Below are positions 37,587 through 50,736 of a stretch of 64,000 nt of DNA, one piece after another. The DNA lies in assembly GCF_027596085.1 (NCBI RefSeq), contig NC_072466.1:23525613-23589612 (forward strand), in the 5' to 3' direction. The translations under genes were made by a program, and so were the position numbers. The notes beneath the pieces are model-generated. The model had not been told where the DNA came from and did not search any database. It was given only the letters and a program-made list of their open reading frames with translations. How positions within the stretch are numbered: position 1 is the first letter of the stretch; each line of letters begins with the position of its first letter. Source of the stretch: Anoplopoma fimbria. Lineage: Eukaryota; Chordata; Actinopteri; Perciformes; Anoplopomatidae.

Positions 37587-38808
37587 GGAGCAGTTGTGTT
37601 GTTCCAAGCAGGGCAGAGACCAGGGCGCTCAGTTTAGTTAACTTGAACAAGCTCTGTGTGTGTTTTGTACCCGATGTATGTAGTTCACAGGCTGCTTGTG
37701 CAACGCTCTCTTCCACTCAACAACTCAGCTGGTATTCAGTTGTTTTTAGTAGCAGCCAGCAGGTTCACTCCGCCACATGTCAGTGAGTCACTGTATGACT
37801 CGTTGTTGTGGACGGACTCAGGAGCTCGTCCACACAGTGCAGTGTCTCTGTGATCAGTGAAAGCAGAGCTCCTCTGTGTGATAGGTGTGCACAAGTAAGC
37901 ATCTTTACCATCGGCCTGCTGCATCACAATATGTAGCACTTTAGCTGTTAAACCACCATTTTAACTGAATTATCCCACTTCAACACCCCACTGGAAATTG
38001 TTTAAATGCAAGTTGTAGAAGTTGAACATCGACTGTCCTTTAAGTCATATGTACAAGTTTCTGAATCATGCTTTACTGACCTGAACACTTACATTCACAG
38101 ACTGCTAGTTCGGAGTTAGCAAAGGCCCTGCTTCAGTTCAGGAGCTGCTGTTTCCTCTTGACATCCTCCGTGTTTGTGACTCGGAGGCTGAACGCAGTGG
38201 CTTTATGATTACTACTTGACAGCTGGTAAATGGGAGCCTTGGACAAACACATGAAGACAGCGTTGGTCCTTCCAGTGATTGACGGCCGACAGCCAAAACC
38301 TCTGGCAGAGTCAACAAACAGACCAGCCGTAACCTAAATTTACCAACAGTCGGGTTAGATCTGGTCGGATTTTCTCACTTAAGGCAGCCCTGGGGAAAAA
38401 AAATATTTTCTAAAAACACCATACAAGCCCATTTGCTTTCACAGATGGTCTTAATTTGAATTGATGATGATGCTGGCACATGCCTTGTTTTTTTTAATTT
38501 ATACCTCTGGAATCCTAAACAGCTCATTTTTAACACATCTGAGTTATATATATATATATAGGTATATGTAGGACTACAAAATTAAATGTCTACCAGCAAT
38601 CACAGTGTAGACAGCCACATAGAATGGAAATAGTGGATTTAGCCTGAGGTCTGATTAGTGTGTATAACAATTTTGAGTTGAAATGATGAGTTGATTAATT
38701 GATTAGTTGAACAACAGAAAACTATAATTATCAATTCATAATTATACTCTTAAATCAAGCAAAAACAGCAAACATTCTCTGGTTACAGCTTCTTCAATGT
38801 GAGTCTTT

Positions 38809-38841
38809 GCGTCTTTACTCTAGTTTATAGAGTAAAGACGC
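38809..38841. repeat. Perfect short hairpin
   Basis: Arms GCGTCTTTACTCT and AGAGTAAAGACGC (13 bp, perfect) with a 7-nt loop. One further T-A pair can be added outside. Too short for a typical pre-miRNA. Confidence 0.85.
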
Positions 38842-41800
38842 AGGTTCAGATTTGGACTTTAAGTGGTTGTATTTAAATGGCGGTCAATGTTTTAAAATAA
38901 ACTAGAATATGCCTTTGCGCATATTTATAATAAATTGCACTGTATGTACATTGAACACCCTAATTTCAAAACTAGATGCCTACTAAGCTAAACAAAAACA
39001 AGTATAGGTATTTGGCGATTTCTGCCTGTTTGAACTAAACTTATTTGCAGATCTACACATGACATTGCAATATTTAAAGGGAACAACTAAGCCATGTTTT
39101 GCATAGTATTGAAATAATTTCGATTAGATTTAACAGCAGTAGTTACACAAAAACTTTTTGGTAATATGTGGGCACATCAATAAACTACAGTAATGTCAAA
39201 TGTTAAATTCTTAAGTAGTGTTGTATTTATTTTGATAGACAATGAATTTTCCATGGCACATAGGGATTTGTTTGGTCTGGAAACAATGGTTTATTGCAGT
39301 GTAACTGGTTGAAAATGATGCATTGACTTTTGTTGATCCTATGACTCTTAAATCGTTTCTGTCACACCTTTCTTGAACTATAGGAGACTGTTATGGACAT
39401 TTTTTCACTATTTTCAGACCTTAAACAGACCAAGTGTTCATCAATTAATAAAGAAAATAATGTCAGAGTAATTAACAATGCTAATCATTGTTAGTTGTAG
39501 CCTATCAAAACCACAACAAAACTCCCTCTCACTTGAAAAATACACACACTTATTTGTAAATACACAAAAGTACAAACCATGACTTATTTACATTAAAAAA
39601 TACATTTTGCAAACTGTGACACCTTAATGAATTATATTTGTTCATATACTGATTGCAAAAGATGACAGAGTTCTCAGTTTCAGTGAAATGGTGGGTTGAC
39701 TGTGCTTGGTTTAAAGGAATAGGACGAGCAGGGGCTTTTTTGTGACTCGGGGCTGCCTCACTGAATCTGTCAGCATTCTCAGAAGACAGGAAAATGGCTT
39801 TATCTGTCTACCGGTCAACCCCCCTTCCTGGTGCTCACCAACAAAAACTGTCTCATCTGCATCCTGCATTCTGCGTTTCCCATCACTTGCTCCTCCGCAC
39901 CTTGTTGTTGGAGCGTGTTTCTTTGGATGAAGATCTGAAGGATTTTTCTCCGGACAAAATGAGAAGCGGTCCCAGAGGCTGTCCAAATACAACATGGTCC
40001 ACCCAGACGTGCAGAGATGGGAATAATAAACAACAATATGTGGAGCAGAAAAGCCATTAGCAGTTCAGTGTTTGGTCAGGCCAGAGCCCTGCAGCTGCAC
40101 TGAGCAGACTCTGTGCTGCTCTGCGATACAGAGTGCTCAGACATGCATCCAACTGCTTTATATACCCATTTTAAAAGGTTTGCATTGCCGTTTTTTGTTT
40201 TTTTTCTCTCCCATATTCGGCTTGGATTGGTTGGGTAAAAAAATCTCCACCCTCCTCTTGGCCCTTGGCAGTATTTGGAAGGATAATGCACCACTTGCAA
40301 TTAATGCCAACAGTTTGTAAAGTTGTTGCCTCCTTCCACGCACGCTACCCCAATAAGGTGTGATTAAAAAAACGTCCACATGGTTTGGATACTGCTGTGT
40401 GTGCTGAGTGTTTTATGGCTGGAAAAAATACCCTCTATCATGTAACCTATCTTTCCTGAGAGTTGATTTTGGAAAAGTTTTGCTTATAGATTATACTATA
40501 CCTGCTCAGTGAGGGTCTGTGTTGGGGCTTGTCAGCTGGCAATTAATGTTTCCACAACGTAAGGAAAGAACCCTGCACAGTGCCCTGCCGAGACTGTCAT
40601 TGTTCACGCTTGGTCTTTCTTTTCTTATTCTTTACTTATTAATTTTTGCTTTGTAGATCAGTCACGCCCTTTTTTGTTTAATTCAAACTTTCTTGGAAGA
40701 AACCACACAGAAAGATTAGTGGTTTACGGTAGGTCTTTTCATGTTGCTATGGTTTCTATTTTAAGCCCAGGCTGTGGTCCTGACATATAATGCCCTAAGG
40801 AAAGAAAAGCAGGGAGGAGGGCCCTCCGAAACAACTGTTGTGCAGAGGTGGAAGATTGTTGCAAGGCCTCTCAATAAAAACAGCTGCACCTTTTGGCTAT
40901 ATTCATACCTTTCTGTTTTTGTTGAAAAATCCATGTGATGAATATGCGAATCCTGATTATGTCTGGATATAAAATGTAAAGAGTGCACAGTACTGTTTTG
41001 AAAACACCAGTTCTGTGAGATTGTACCTCCTGGCCAACAGAATTTCACCAAATCATTTTTGGCATCAGTCATCCTCACCATTGGGATTTGATTTGGGGTG
41101 CGTTCTTCTTGATGTTGCTTTCTTTGGAGAGCTCAAAACTCACAACAGAGCATTTAGATAGATGTCTTTAATTTTGACACACAGTCGGGGTGCTCTGGGC
41201 ATGTTTTGGAGCTGGTTAAGGCTTTAAAGGACTTTTGTGGTTGGGATGGTTTTGTTTGTCAGAATTTGGGTTATGCTAAGTGGATGCTTTGGTGTCCTTT
41301 TACAGTTTTTAACATGCTGCTTGTACCAAGATTTGTTCTTTATTCTTTCTATCAACCCTCAGTCTCGTCTTTTGAAACCGATTTTCTTCTCCAAAGAATT
41401 AGCCAATCTGTCTTTATGGAAATAAATCCTCACGTTGAAATTAAAACTTATGTTCTCTAACATGAAGTGATAGAAATATATATATTTCTGAATGAAAAGA
41501 AAAATCGATGCAGACCTAACCCGGCATGAATAGTTTGCTCTTATATATTTACTTCCTGATCTTTCTCAAGAGGGCATCTGTTGACTGTTTGCTGTGTCAC
41601 TCAACTAGGCCCGTCACAAGAATTACACTATTGACTTATTGTACAACATATGGACATGACCTTGATAGCTTTTATGTTATCTACTTATCGTCTGATATTT
41701 ACACAACGGGTTCACCTGTGGTTCACGTTGTGACCTCAACCTTTTCAGTTCTGAAGGAATGAAGAGCTCTGTGAAAACTGAATAACAGAGTATTATAGTT

Positions 41801-41869
41801 AATGTTTCTGTAGTTACATTTAGCCCTGTTGAAATATTAGTTTCACTAAAATGAAAGCACTGGTCGGCG

Positions 41870-42360
41870 CCAGGTGGCAACCTCCGGTTCTGCAGAGTGA
41901 GGCCAATGCGGAAGTCTTAAAACGTGCATTCTCTCTACTGACCACCAGGGGCGGCGACTCCGGTTACAAAAATAAGTCTGATTGTATGGAAGTCTATGAG
42001 AAAATGATCCTACTTCTCACTTGATTTATTACCTCTGTAAACATTGTAAACATGAGTTTATGGTCTTAATCTCTAGTTTCAAGTCTTCTTCAATACAGCA
42101 TTATGTTTATTTAGTAAATGATGGTCCGTTTAGAGTCAAATAGACCATAAAGCGGAGTACTGCTGCTACCAGAGCCGTATACTGCGTCACTCCTCCAAAT
42201 ATGGTAACTTCCATTCATCGGTTAAAAAAAAAAAACAAGACCACGGCCCTATTCCAAGATGGCGACCGCAAAATCAGCGAACCCAAGGCTCAGTCCACAA
42301 ACCAATGTGTGACGTCACGATGACTCCGTCCACTTCTTATACAGTTTATGTTCGGCACTC
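41870..42360. mobile_element. Inverted-repeat element related to 5990-6545
   Basis: It shares CATAGACTTCCAT/ATGGAAGTCTATGAGAAAATGA, AATCAAGTGAGAAGTA, AGAGTCAAATAGACCATAAAGC and the terminal GTGACGTCACGATGACTCCGTCCACTTCTTATACAG with the other copy. Its interior is inverted relative to that copy, while the right terminus is in the same orientation. The left part (GGCAACCTCCGGTTCTGCAG...TCTACTGACCACCAGGGG) is itself a familiar percomorph repeat. The element may therefore be a composite. Confidence 0.65.
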
Positions 42361-43654
42361 TTCATTCAACTTGAAGAACGATTTCTAGAAACAGCGAATA
42401 GAAATTTAGTTGTGTCACAATAACAGAAGTGAATGCTCCTCGTTGCAACAATAAATACTGCAGAAAGCCTTTGTTAGAAAAATGATAAAATAGTTATTTA
42501 TGATTTAAAGTATTAATAAAAGCAAAATAACTTGTCTTTATCATATCCACTCTCGTGCAGCCCTGCCTCCTTGCCTTAAACGGTACAAACCACCCGCTGA
42601 AGCAGAGCAGTGTTTTTTATTTACGATCAGCCTGCTTGGGAATCACTTTCATGGTGTTGCAATGTTAATGTTAATTTTCAGCCAGTAACTCCAGTAATCT
42701 AGACCAGACATGTTGTTGATTATGCATTTAGCATTTTTACAGCAGCGCGTTTACTTAAACTGTGTGTTTAACTCTGCTGTAGCTCTTTCATACCACAAAG
42801 AAGACACAGCTCTGTGAAGATAAGCTCCTTTATGTGGTTATGGATAGTTGACCTGCTGGTCATCCGTTTCCATGCGGACATGGAGTCGGAAGATTGTTCA
42901 TGTCATGAATCCTCAATAAGAAAGGAGAGAAAAGTCCCCTCTGAGGGTGGCTAGACTAACCACTTTTTTTGTTTTATCATTTATTGTCTGGAAGCATTTT
43001 TCTTCTGCTGCCTCCAGAGTTAACAAGTCAGCAGATGTACATCTCCTAAAGGCTGTGATACTCAAACTTAAAAACAAATATTTCTGAAGCATATTTCAGC
43101 TGTCTCAAACTTTTCAGATATAATAATTATCTGTTGTCAACAAATCCCTGTGGTTATTTAAAAGTGAAATGGATATTTCAGGAGTGTTTGTAACAGCCAG
43201 ACAGACAGTTCTGTGTTTGCAATGCAAATCAGTCTGTCGGAGAAAAAGTCTTGCATGCTGTTTTAAGATGAGATGATTACTATGCAGTAATGCACCAATA
43301 TAATAGAAGGACAAGCTATATAATGTAGTTTTCAAAGCATTCAACAGCAGAGGTTTTGTGAAGTAGGACTACAAGATACATACACAGTCAGTGCTGTGCA
43401 AGGTATGTCTGATTACAATGAGATCTCTTGTTTTTGTTTTTTTTAAACAACCTTTTTTCCCCATGTGGCAACTTGTAGAGAAAGAGGAAATGCAGACAAT
43501 GGAGAAAAAAAAAGTTTTTGTCCAACAAGGAATTCTCAATTAATTCTCTAGAAGGATGTCGCAGATGATTATTTTGATTTATACTGGATAAGTAAAGGTA
43601 ACAAATGTAGTGCCAAACTATAATCAATGCAGTGTAAAAATGTTAATTCCAAAA

Positions 43655-43880
43655 TCATTTCTGCTAGTGGTTTCAACCTTTTTGCCTTGGAAACCTTTTA
43701 AGTTTAGCGGTGTCTACACATATGTCACGATGACCCCCCTTGTCTGAGCTGCGATAAGTTCAACCAAAGAGTGATCTTTCTTTATCATTTATCATTTAAA
43801 TAGTAGAATCCTAAAGAAGTAAAACTACATATATCACAATATAAAAGCAAAGATTAGAGAAGTCAAGACTCTCTGTTTTC
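43655..43880. repeat. Possible dispersed repeat fragment
   Basis: CTAGTGGTTTCAACCTTTTTGCCTTGGAAACCTTT resembles the common fish repeat beginning '...GTGGTTCCCAACCTTTTTGG...'. The downstream part (TTTATCATTTATCATTTAAATAGT) also fits. Strongly eroded. Confidence 0.45.
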
Positions 43881-45517
43881 TTTTCTGCATTTCCTTTATT
43901 GTATTTGTTTCATCTTTATTGTGAGCCTGCTGTTCTTGGCCAACAGGATTGCCTCAGTAGTACTTTTAATCAGGCCTGTTTATTGACAAAAGGCCTCAAA
44001 AGAACATTTTGCTCACGGTCGAGGTGACTGCAGGTGAAAAGCAGGCTGTCAGGATCTACGATGGAACGCACACATTTGTATTTCAAGGAGCTGCTGCAGG
44101 ATGAGCTCAGCATTTCGTTGCCCACAGAAATCTTGTGTTGAAGAGGTGGGAGGAGGAGGAGAAAGGGAGGACTTAAAAGTGGGAGGGAGGTCGGAGTCGA
44201 CTGGTGTCTGAGCCCAAGAACAAATTCACACACACACACACAGAAAAGCAAGCTGCAGCAAGCGCCCAACAGCTTCACCTAGTTGCCGCTTCTAAATTAC
44301 CACCCCCACCCCCCCTTTTCCTCCTCTTTTTACCTTATACGGCCAAGACAGACACAACCGGCCAGGCAGCTTTTTTTTTAACAGATAAATTTACAGTGTT
44401 TACAGGGGAAAACAAAATAAAAATTGGACTGGCAGTCCATTGACTGCGCAGAGAGCTCAAGGAGAGAGGCGCTCCTTCACGTTTCTAAGACCTCCCAGTT
44501 TCCCACAGTGCCTTGGGAGGGGTTGGTCGACCTGGGGAGCTGGTGCCCTCGCCTGCTTCCAATAAACCAGCAGCTGCAGGCTGCGGTGCTGAAGAATTTT
44601 TGATTTCCTGCACACACACACTCCCCCCCCCCCCATACAACCACCACCCCCGCGCACACACACACATGCTTGCACACCAAACACTCCCGAAAAACCTTGT
44701 TTTCGAAAGTGGGCAACTAAAAAGCCGTGCAGGCCTGTCTCGCAGAGCTGATCCCAGCTCTGTGTGCAGCGTGAGGCCCAGGCTTCATGGCACAGTTGAG
44801 TGCAATTTGAGGTTCTGCACATAAAGTGTGGTTTTGTTTCTGTTCTGGAGTCGTTGCCTGGAACAAAAGAACTGCTTCATGTGTGGGGCTCGTGTGCAAG
44901 CCTAACATGCTTAACAGTTAATGCGTTGTCTTTCTTGTGTTTTATTATTCATCATTATTATGATGAATTGAAATGATTTAAAAACGTATCTTTACAGTAT
45001 TAAAATCGTCACGTACATACGGGTACATACATGAAATTTGACCTCTGCCCCAAGGAGGTTTGATGAAGATCTTATTGTCCCAATGTATTTATCTCAATAA
45101 TGTGGAGAAGTTCTCATTCATAGCAGATTAACTGGTAATAAGATTTCAGATTTACACTCTCAACCTGGCCTGACCTTTCAAAATGAAGATTTAAGGATGT
45201 TTAAAGTCTTGTTGAAGATGCACAACTGTTACGAGTTTCCATTGATGGCACATTTGCAGTTTATCTTGAAGGTTTATTTTAGTTGGACTCTGACATTAAT
45301 ACGGTGGGAAATCACTTTGATTCAGTGGGTCACAGCTTTTTTTGTGATGACTCGGAAAAGCTCCACTGTTAAGACTACTCTCCTCTGTAAAGTTTCCATG
45401 CAGGCCGGCGTGTTCCTACGCTCCGTGGGAGGCAAAGTACTCCTTGTTGTTCTTCAGAGTCACTGAATCGAAATGAAAAAGGAAAAAAGGGAATGAAGTT
45501 GCATTCTTTAAGTGCGC

Positions 45518-45518
<1 letters not shown>

Positions 45519-45583
<65 letters not shown>
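45519..45583. repeat. Compound (GT)n(AT)n microsatellite
   Basis: (GT)n directly followed by (AT)n, 65 bp in total. Confidence 0.97.
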
Positions 45584-45584
<1 letters not shown>

Positions 45585-46821
45585 CTCACAGAAAAATAAG
45601 GAAGGAATGGAATGAGAGGGAAGTGCAGCAGACCCTCCTTGGGACTGCTGCTGTTTGGCTGTTTCCATCATTCCACTGCATTATGAGGTGAACCACACTG
45701 CGAGCTGCTCAGCTGAATCCAGTCCACATTACAGCATAGCAAAGTCGTTAACCTTCTAACATTATGTAGTCCCATAAAAAATCCAACCGATCAATATGTA
45801 TGTCATCTCGGATAGTTTTTGTCCCTTCCAGAGTGCATCCTTTGCAACCTCAGGTGTAAATTACCATCTGATATTTGACTTATTCACAGCTCTGTTCTGC
45901 AACACTCAGGTGCAAAAGTAGTCACTAGGAAATGAGCAGTTTTTCGACAATAAGATCGTGAGTCATGCACGCAACTGGATATTGGTCCTTTGAGTGCTTT
46001 CAGCAGTTTGTATGCAGCTCTGTAGTACAGTATCTTGTGAATGTGCATGGGTGTCAGTGTATGCACTACACACACAAAAACACACACGCATATATACACA
46101 CAAGCATGTACGTAGAGACTTGGTCACCTGCCAGCGGCCCTCAACAACGTCCACTGCCAATTAGTCCCCTTTTTATTTGTTTAAATTCTTCTGGACCAAG
46201 ACAACAGCAGTTAGACATTCCATGCAATGCCTCTGGGCCGTTCCTTAAAGCCGCAGAGGATGTTCCTGATTGAAGTTCACATGGAGATCCCTACTGTTTC
46301 CACTGTATTCAATGTTTACCACATTTAAACCACCGATTTCTTCGGCAGATTCGGTTTGACGAGATCAGCGCAACCCCTCACGATCAGAGCAACCAGTCTC
46401 TGCACGCTGAAGAGAGAAAGGCATTTTGATTTTTTTTCCCAGTAATGTGTAGCCCCTTTGTTTATACCACCTTGTTTTGTGTGGGCTATCTCAGCGGCCA
46501 CAGCTCCAGGTGCTGGGCCGCTTTTTCTGCCAAAGGCTCCCCGTTGATTATTTGTACATTTTTTATTTAGGCTTTAATTAATTTGGACATTTTTAAGGTG
46601 CATTCACTTCAGCGGAGTGAATGAGCCCATTGATGGAGCATGGCAGGCCTGCTACTTGCAGAAATGAGTGTGGGACTGTGGGTCAATGCTTTGGCACGGT
46701 GAATAACAGCCTCAGCAATGGAAGCTTTGTCTCTATCTCTGCTGGCAGCGCAGCACTGCCCCGGGCCCTGTTCCACCAGCTCCTCCGGGGACTGCAAGGG
46801 CTAATCTGCCCCCCCTCGGAG

Positions 46822-46822
<1 letters not shown>

Positions 46823-46910
<88 letters not shown>
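46823..46910. repeat. (CA)n microsatellite
   Basis: About 44 perfect CA units. This is the opposite strand orientation to the GT tracts earlier in the intron. Confidence 0.97.
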
Positions 46911-46912
<2 letters not shown>

Positions 46913-47840
46913 CCGGCCTGAGGCCTATAATTCCGTACAGTGAAGAGGTGTGGACCTTTTTGTTTTTGAAGCCAGGAAACAATCTAACCACACTGTTGAC
47001 CTGTAACTGGGTCAGCCGCCAAGTAGTGAATTTCCTTCCCCACAATGCTTGAGCTGCCCAGCGTCCCGAGCGGAGCCTGAATGGCGGACTGTTGTTCTCT
47101 GGCTCTGGTGCAGTGACGTCTCATTCCCGGGTCTGTAGTTTAAACAAGTAGATGTATTAGGCTCCAAAAGTTGTGTGTGAAGTTGAATACTTTAAATGCC
47201 TCGTTTTAAGATTTGCTGCAAAAGTCTAATCTGAGATATGACAAACTGTTCTCCTCTGGTGTGCATTTAGAGGCTCGCCATGCTGTGTTTTTTGCTTCTT
47301 CTTTTAACAAAATGAAGTCCACAGTCAGTGTTATTACTAATAGCAAAATTTTTGAATTCATTATATTGCAAAAGAGGCACCAAAACAGCATTGACTGATC
47401 CAGATTAGGGTTGTAATAGTATACAGGTATCACTGTATACCATGGTATTAAGACTGGATAGATTCTCCCAGGCAAAGGACCAACCAGCAGGATCCTATTG
47501 ACCCAGAGCAGTGTTTTGCAGTCTGGCTGAGGTCACCTGTTGGATAGCCAAAACTACTGTAAATTATTTTATGTGTATGCATGTATATGCCCAGGGCTTT
47601 TATTGTGAAAGTGAAGAACGTAAGGAGTTGATCTGGTCTGCGCTGCCTTTTGTCAAGGTTGATAAGTAAATAAAGTTTGTAGTCCTGGATCTCGGACTAA
47701 CATCCCTATTAATGTACACTATAGTGAATGTCTTGAATATGTCTGTAATTGGTTGAGGGCTTTATTTGTGGTGCGAGCTCAGATATTCAACTTTGTTCTG
47801 TCTGTTTTCATAATATTCAAGTTCTGGTCGAAGGTCTCAC

Positions 47841-47844
<4 letters not shown>

Positions 47845-47871
<27 letters not shown>

Positions 47872-47889
47872 CTGACTGAAAAAAAAAAA
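47845..47889. repeat. Interrupted poly(A)
   Basis: Two A runs (about 26 and about 9) separated by CTGACTG. Confidence 0.9.
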
Positions 47890-50545
47890 GACCCCACATT
47901 GTTTAAAGGGCTCAATCCAGATCCAGATGTTGATGAGTTCTCTCTTTCACATGGGGCTCGATAGGCAAAAATAAAATGCATATCCTTCTTTCTATTGTCA
48001 TTCTCTGAGTCATGCTTGGCCTTACCTTCCTACTGCCCACTGAGGGCAACTTAGGGTTGAGCAAGCTCTCCAATCGGTTAGCTTCTCGGTAGCTTCTCAT
48101 GTCCCTCTCTCTGAGTTCAGGCTCCTCCTTCCAGCTGGCGCCCCACTATTGACGGTAGCCAAATGGCTCCTCCTCCTGTTATCAGCCACATCGACATACA
48201 GATTCTCTGCAAAGCCGATTTAGAACTCTTTAGTTATGGCATTACACATCCTCATAGCTCAGATAAAACCGAAGCACAGCTGCTCAGATAAATACTCTGT
48301 CTTCCCGGTAGACATCTTTGCCGGTGGGATTTGAAGTTCTCTCTTAACTTTTCCCTCATCATCGAACTGTGCGTTCAGGTATTTCAGAGCTCAAAATTCC
48401 CTTTCTCTAATGCATCACAATTGTCGTCTTCTCACTTGTTCCCCTCACATTGCATTGATCACCACGGAGCACAACACAAGGGCGTTCGCTTTATGTGTCG
48501 CAATGTTTTGAATGGCATATCCAAACCTCCCACAGCAAGATGTTTCGAAAGAGTGCGGTCAGAAGAAAAGTGTGGGATAACACAAAGGCATGGCTGTCAT
48601 GCACTTAAGCTTTGGAGTTCTCACGACTGTTCTGTTCCGGGACACTTTCTGTCTGTATTTCTAGGCTCTTCACGTAGCAGGGTAAAGGTCGGAGAGAAGT
48701 GAGCTTGTACCTGAAGGCGTGCCAGATGGATTCCCCTGAACTAGCTTTTTTTTTAAAAACCTGGATCCAACGAGCAAATGAGAGACCAGTGCACGGCAAG
48801 AGTCTTGAGCAAAGCCTCGGCTGCTGTAGCGGAGTTGCACGGTGGCTAGTAGTATAATGGTGTGGTTGCCTTGGACAGCTCCCAGGTATGAGTATAGGTT
48901 ATGTGTAGAATGTGGATAAGTAAACAGTCAAGCACAACCGTCAGTGAACACCTACCATTCCCTCATTTTTCTAACAAGGCAACATTTGAAACCGACATTT
49001 TGACAGTTTATGAGGTACAACTTGGTAAAAAATGATATCATTGTTATACAACAGCCCTGGAATAATACTACATCTGTGAATGTGATAATGTATATTGTGG
49101 TGCTGTATTTGGAGGTGTACCGATTGTTTGTTCTAACCTTTTTGACCATCCAGTTATTTTCCAGGTAGGGTAGACTAAATAATTGAAACACATCTCAATC
49201 TTAGGATAATTAATCGACACACTTCAGGCTTGTAAATTTTGCTCGTTGGAGCAGCGGGTCACAGCAGCACATTGGAGTAAGGGAGGTTTTGGCGTTTCGC
49301 AGTTGAAAAGATATCCGTTCAAATCTGGATAACTGATGGCTTCTCAGCTAGCTTACACATAACTTGCTTTCATTTCAGTAGCTATAGAACATTCTCCTGT
49401 AATAGTTGATGATTTTCTGACTATTGAGGGGGTGCTTATTGTGTTCATTTCTGGTCAAATAAAATATTAGAAAACCAGTGTTAAGCCATCCACCTCATTG
49501 GTAAGCACTGGGTTTCTTAAGTCCTTTTTTTTAAAATTTGAAAGTAGATGTGGGGGCAGATAGACATGGCAAAAGGACTTGGGTCCCTTAAGTAACCCTT
49601 TTCATATGACATTAAGGTAAAAAAGTGATCCTGGCAACTGTCCCGTTATAGCCCAAACACATGCATGAAATAATAAGAAATGAAAATGCATTTCGAAGCA
49701 TTTTGTAGAGCTTGAAAGATACATTTTTTCTCATTAAAATGCTGCACACAACTCCATGCAGCCCCCCTTTTTGTCTTGCTTCTAAACATGAACTAAATCT
49801 ATTAGTAAGTTCCACTGTGTGTGCAGAAAGTTTGCTGGTAGGCCCTTTGGAAAAGCCTTTTTTCTGGGTCATTCAGGGTTAAGGAATAAATATAAATGAA
49901 TGTCCCCCATTTCTGGGTTAGACAGGGGCAAAACACAGTTTATAGCCTGTCAGGTCTGTCTTCGTGCAATGTCAGAAATCATTTTAGATTCTCAAGGATC
50001 AACTGTTCTACAGAGATGCCTTGCGTTGGAGCTTAACAGATCTTTACACTGAGATTTTCCTCCGGAGCAGACTACTGTTGGCCCCCTCCTTCTGTCCCTA
50101 ATACGCGAGTGTTGATGTTAAGATCAATTGGAAAGGCTGGTTTTCAGTAGTCAGTCAGAGGTGGTTTCCTCCCTCTGTTACTCTTTTATTAAGGAGCTCT
50201 GTGCGGAGGAGGGCTTCTAAAAATGAATGCCATCTATCCTCGTTAAAGATCGGGGAACTTTTATTTTGAAAGCTCCCAACTGTAATGAAATCGACAACCT
50301 CAAACGTCTGACGGATGTCTTTTAGAGTGGACTTGCAGTACACCACATTGGCTCCTTCTCTGCCACTTGGACATTTTTTTGTAGTAACAAAACACAGACT
50401 TCTCCAGCTCATATTACTTTGTGAAGATTCCCTTCCCACTAGAGAAATATTGGATTTTGCGTATGTTGTTTTTTTTTTTTTTACGATATGTAGGGAACTT
50501 TCTCATCGGATGCTTTCCTTTTTCCTTTTCTTTGTTTGAATTTAG

Positions 50546-50634
50546 AAGATGTTCAAGATGAAGGCGGTTTGCTGCCACGACTGACGCCCCAGTGCGCTGA
50601 ACAGAACGAGCAGTCCTGACCTGGCAACATACGA
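50546..50634 (+). other. tab2: TAB2 5' UTR part of start-codon exon
   Basis: The exon is inferred to begin after the acceptor ...TTTGTTTGAATTTAG (AG at 50544-50545), which lies behind a very T-rich tract. The 89 nt upstream of the initiator contain a short upstream frame, ATG at 50549 to TGA at 50582-50584 (11 codons). That frame includes a second in-frame ATG. Confidence 0.65.
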
Positions 50635-50736
50635 ATGGCCCAGGGAAGCCACCAGATTGACATTCAGGTTTTGCATGACCTGCGCCAGAAGTTCCCTGAA
50701 GTCCCAGAGGGTGTTGTGTCCCAGTGTGTTCTGCAG
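50635..50736 (+). CDS. tab2: TAB2 first coding exon: N-terminal half of CUE domain
   Basis: The exon encodes [20 protein letters not shown] and then [14 protein letters not shown] (34 residues), almost identical to the start of vertebrate TAB2. Human has [23 protein letters not shown]3 begins MAQSSPQLDIQV instead, which argues for TAB2. The FPEVP motif is the hallmark of CUE ubiquitin-binding domains. The start codon is fixed by this homology. The exon ends on a codon boundary before GTGGGC. TAB2 is a cytoplasmic adaptor that links TRAF-generated K63 polyubiquitin to TAK1 (MAP3K7), activating NF-kB and JNK/p38 pathways. Confidence 0.96.

Noticed and set aside
38809..38841. pre-miRNA
   Set aside because: The stem is only 13-14 bp, and flanking sequence does not extend the pairing.
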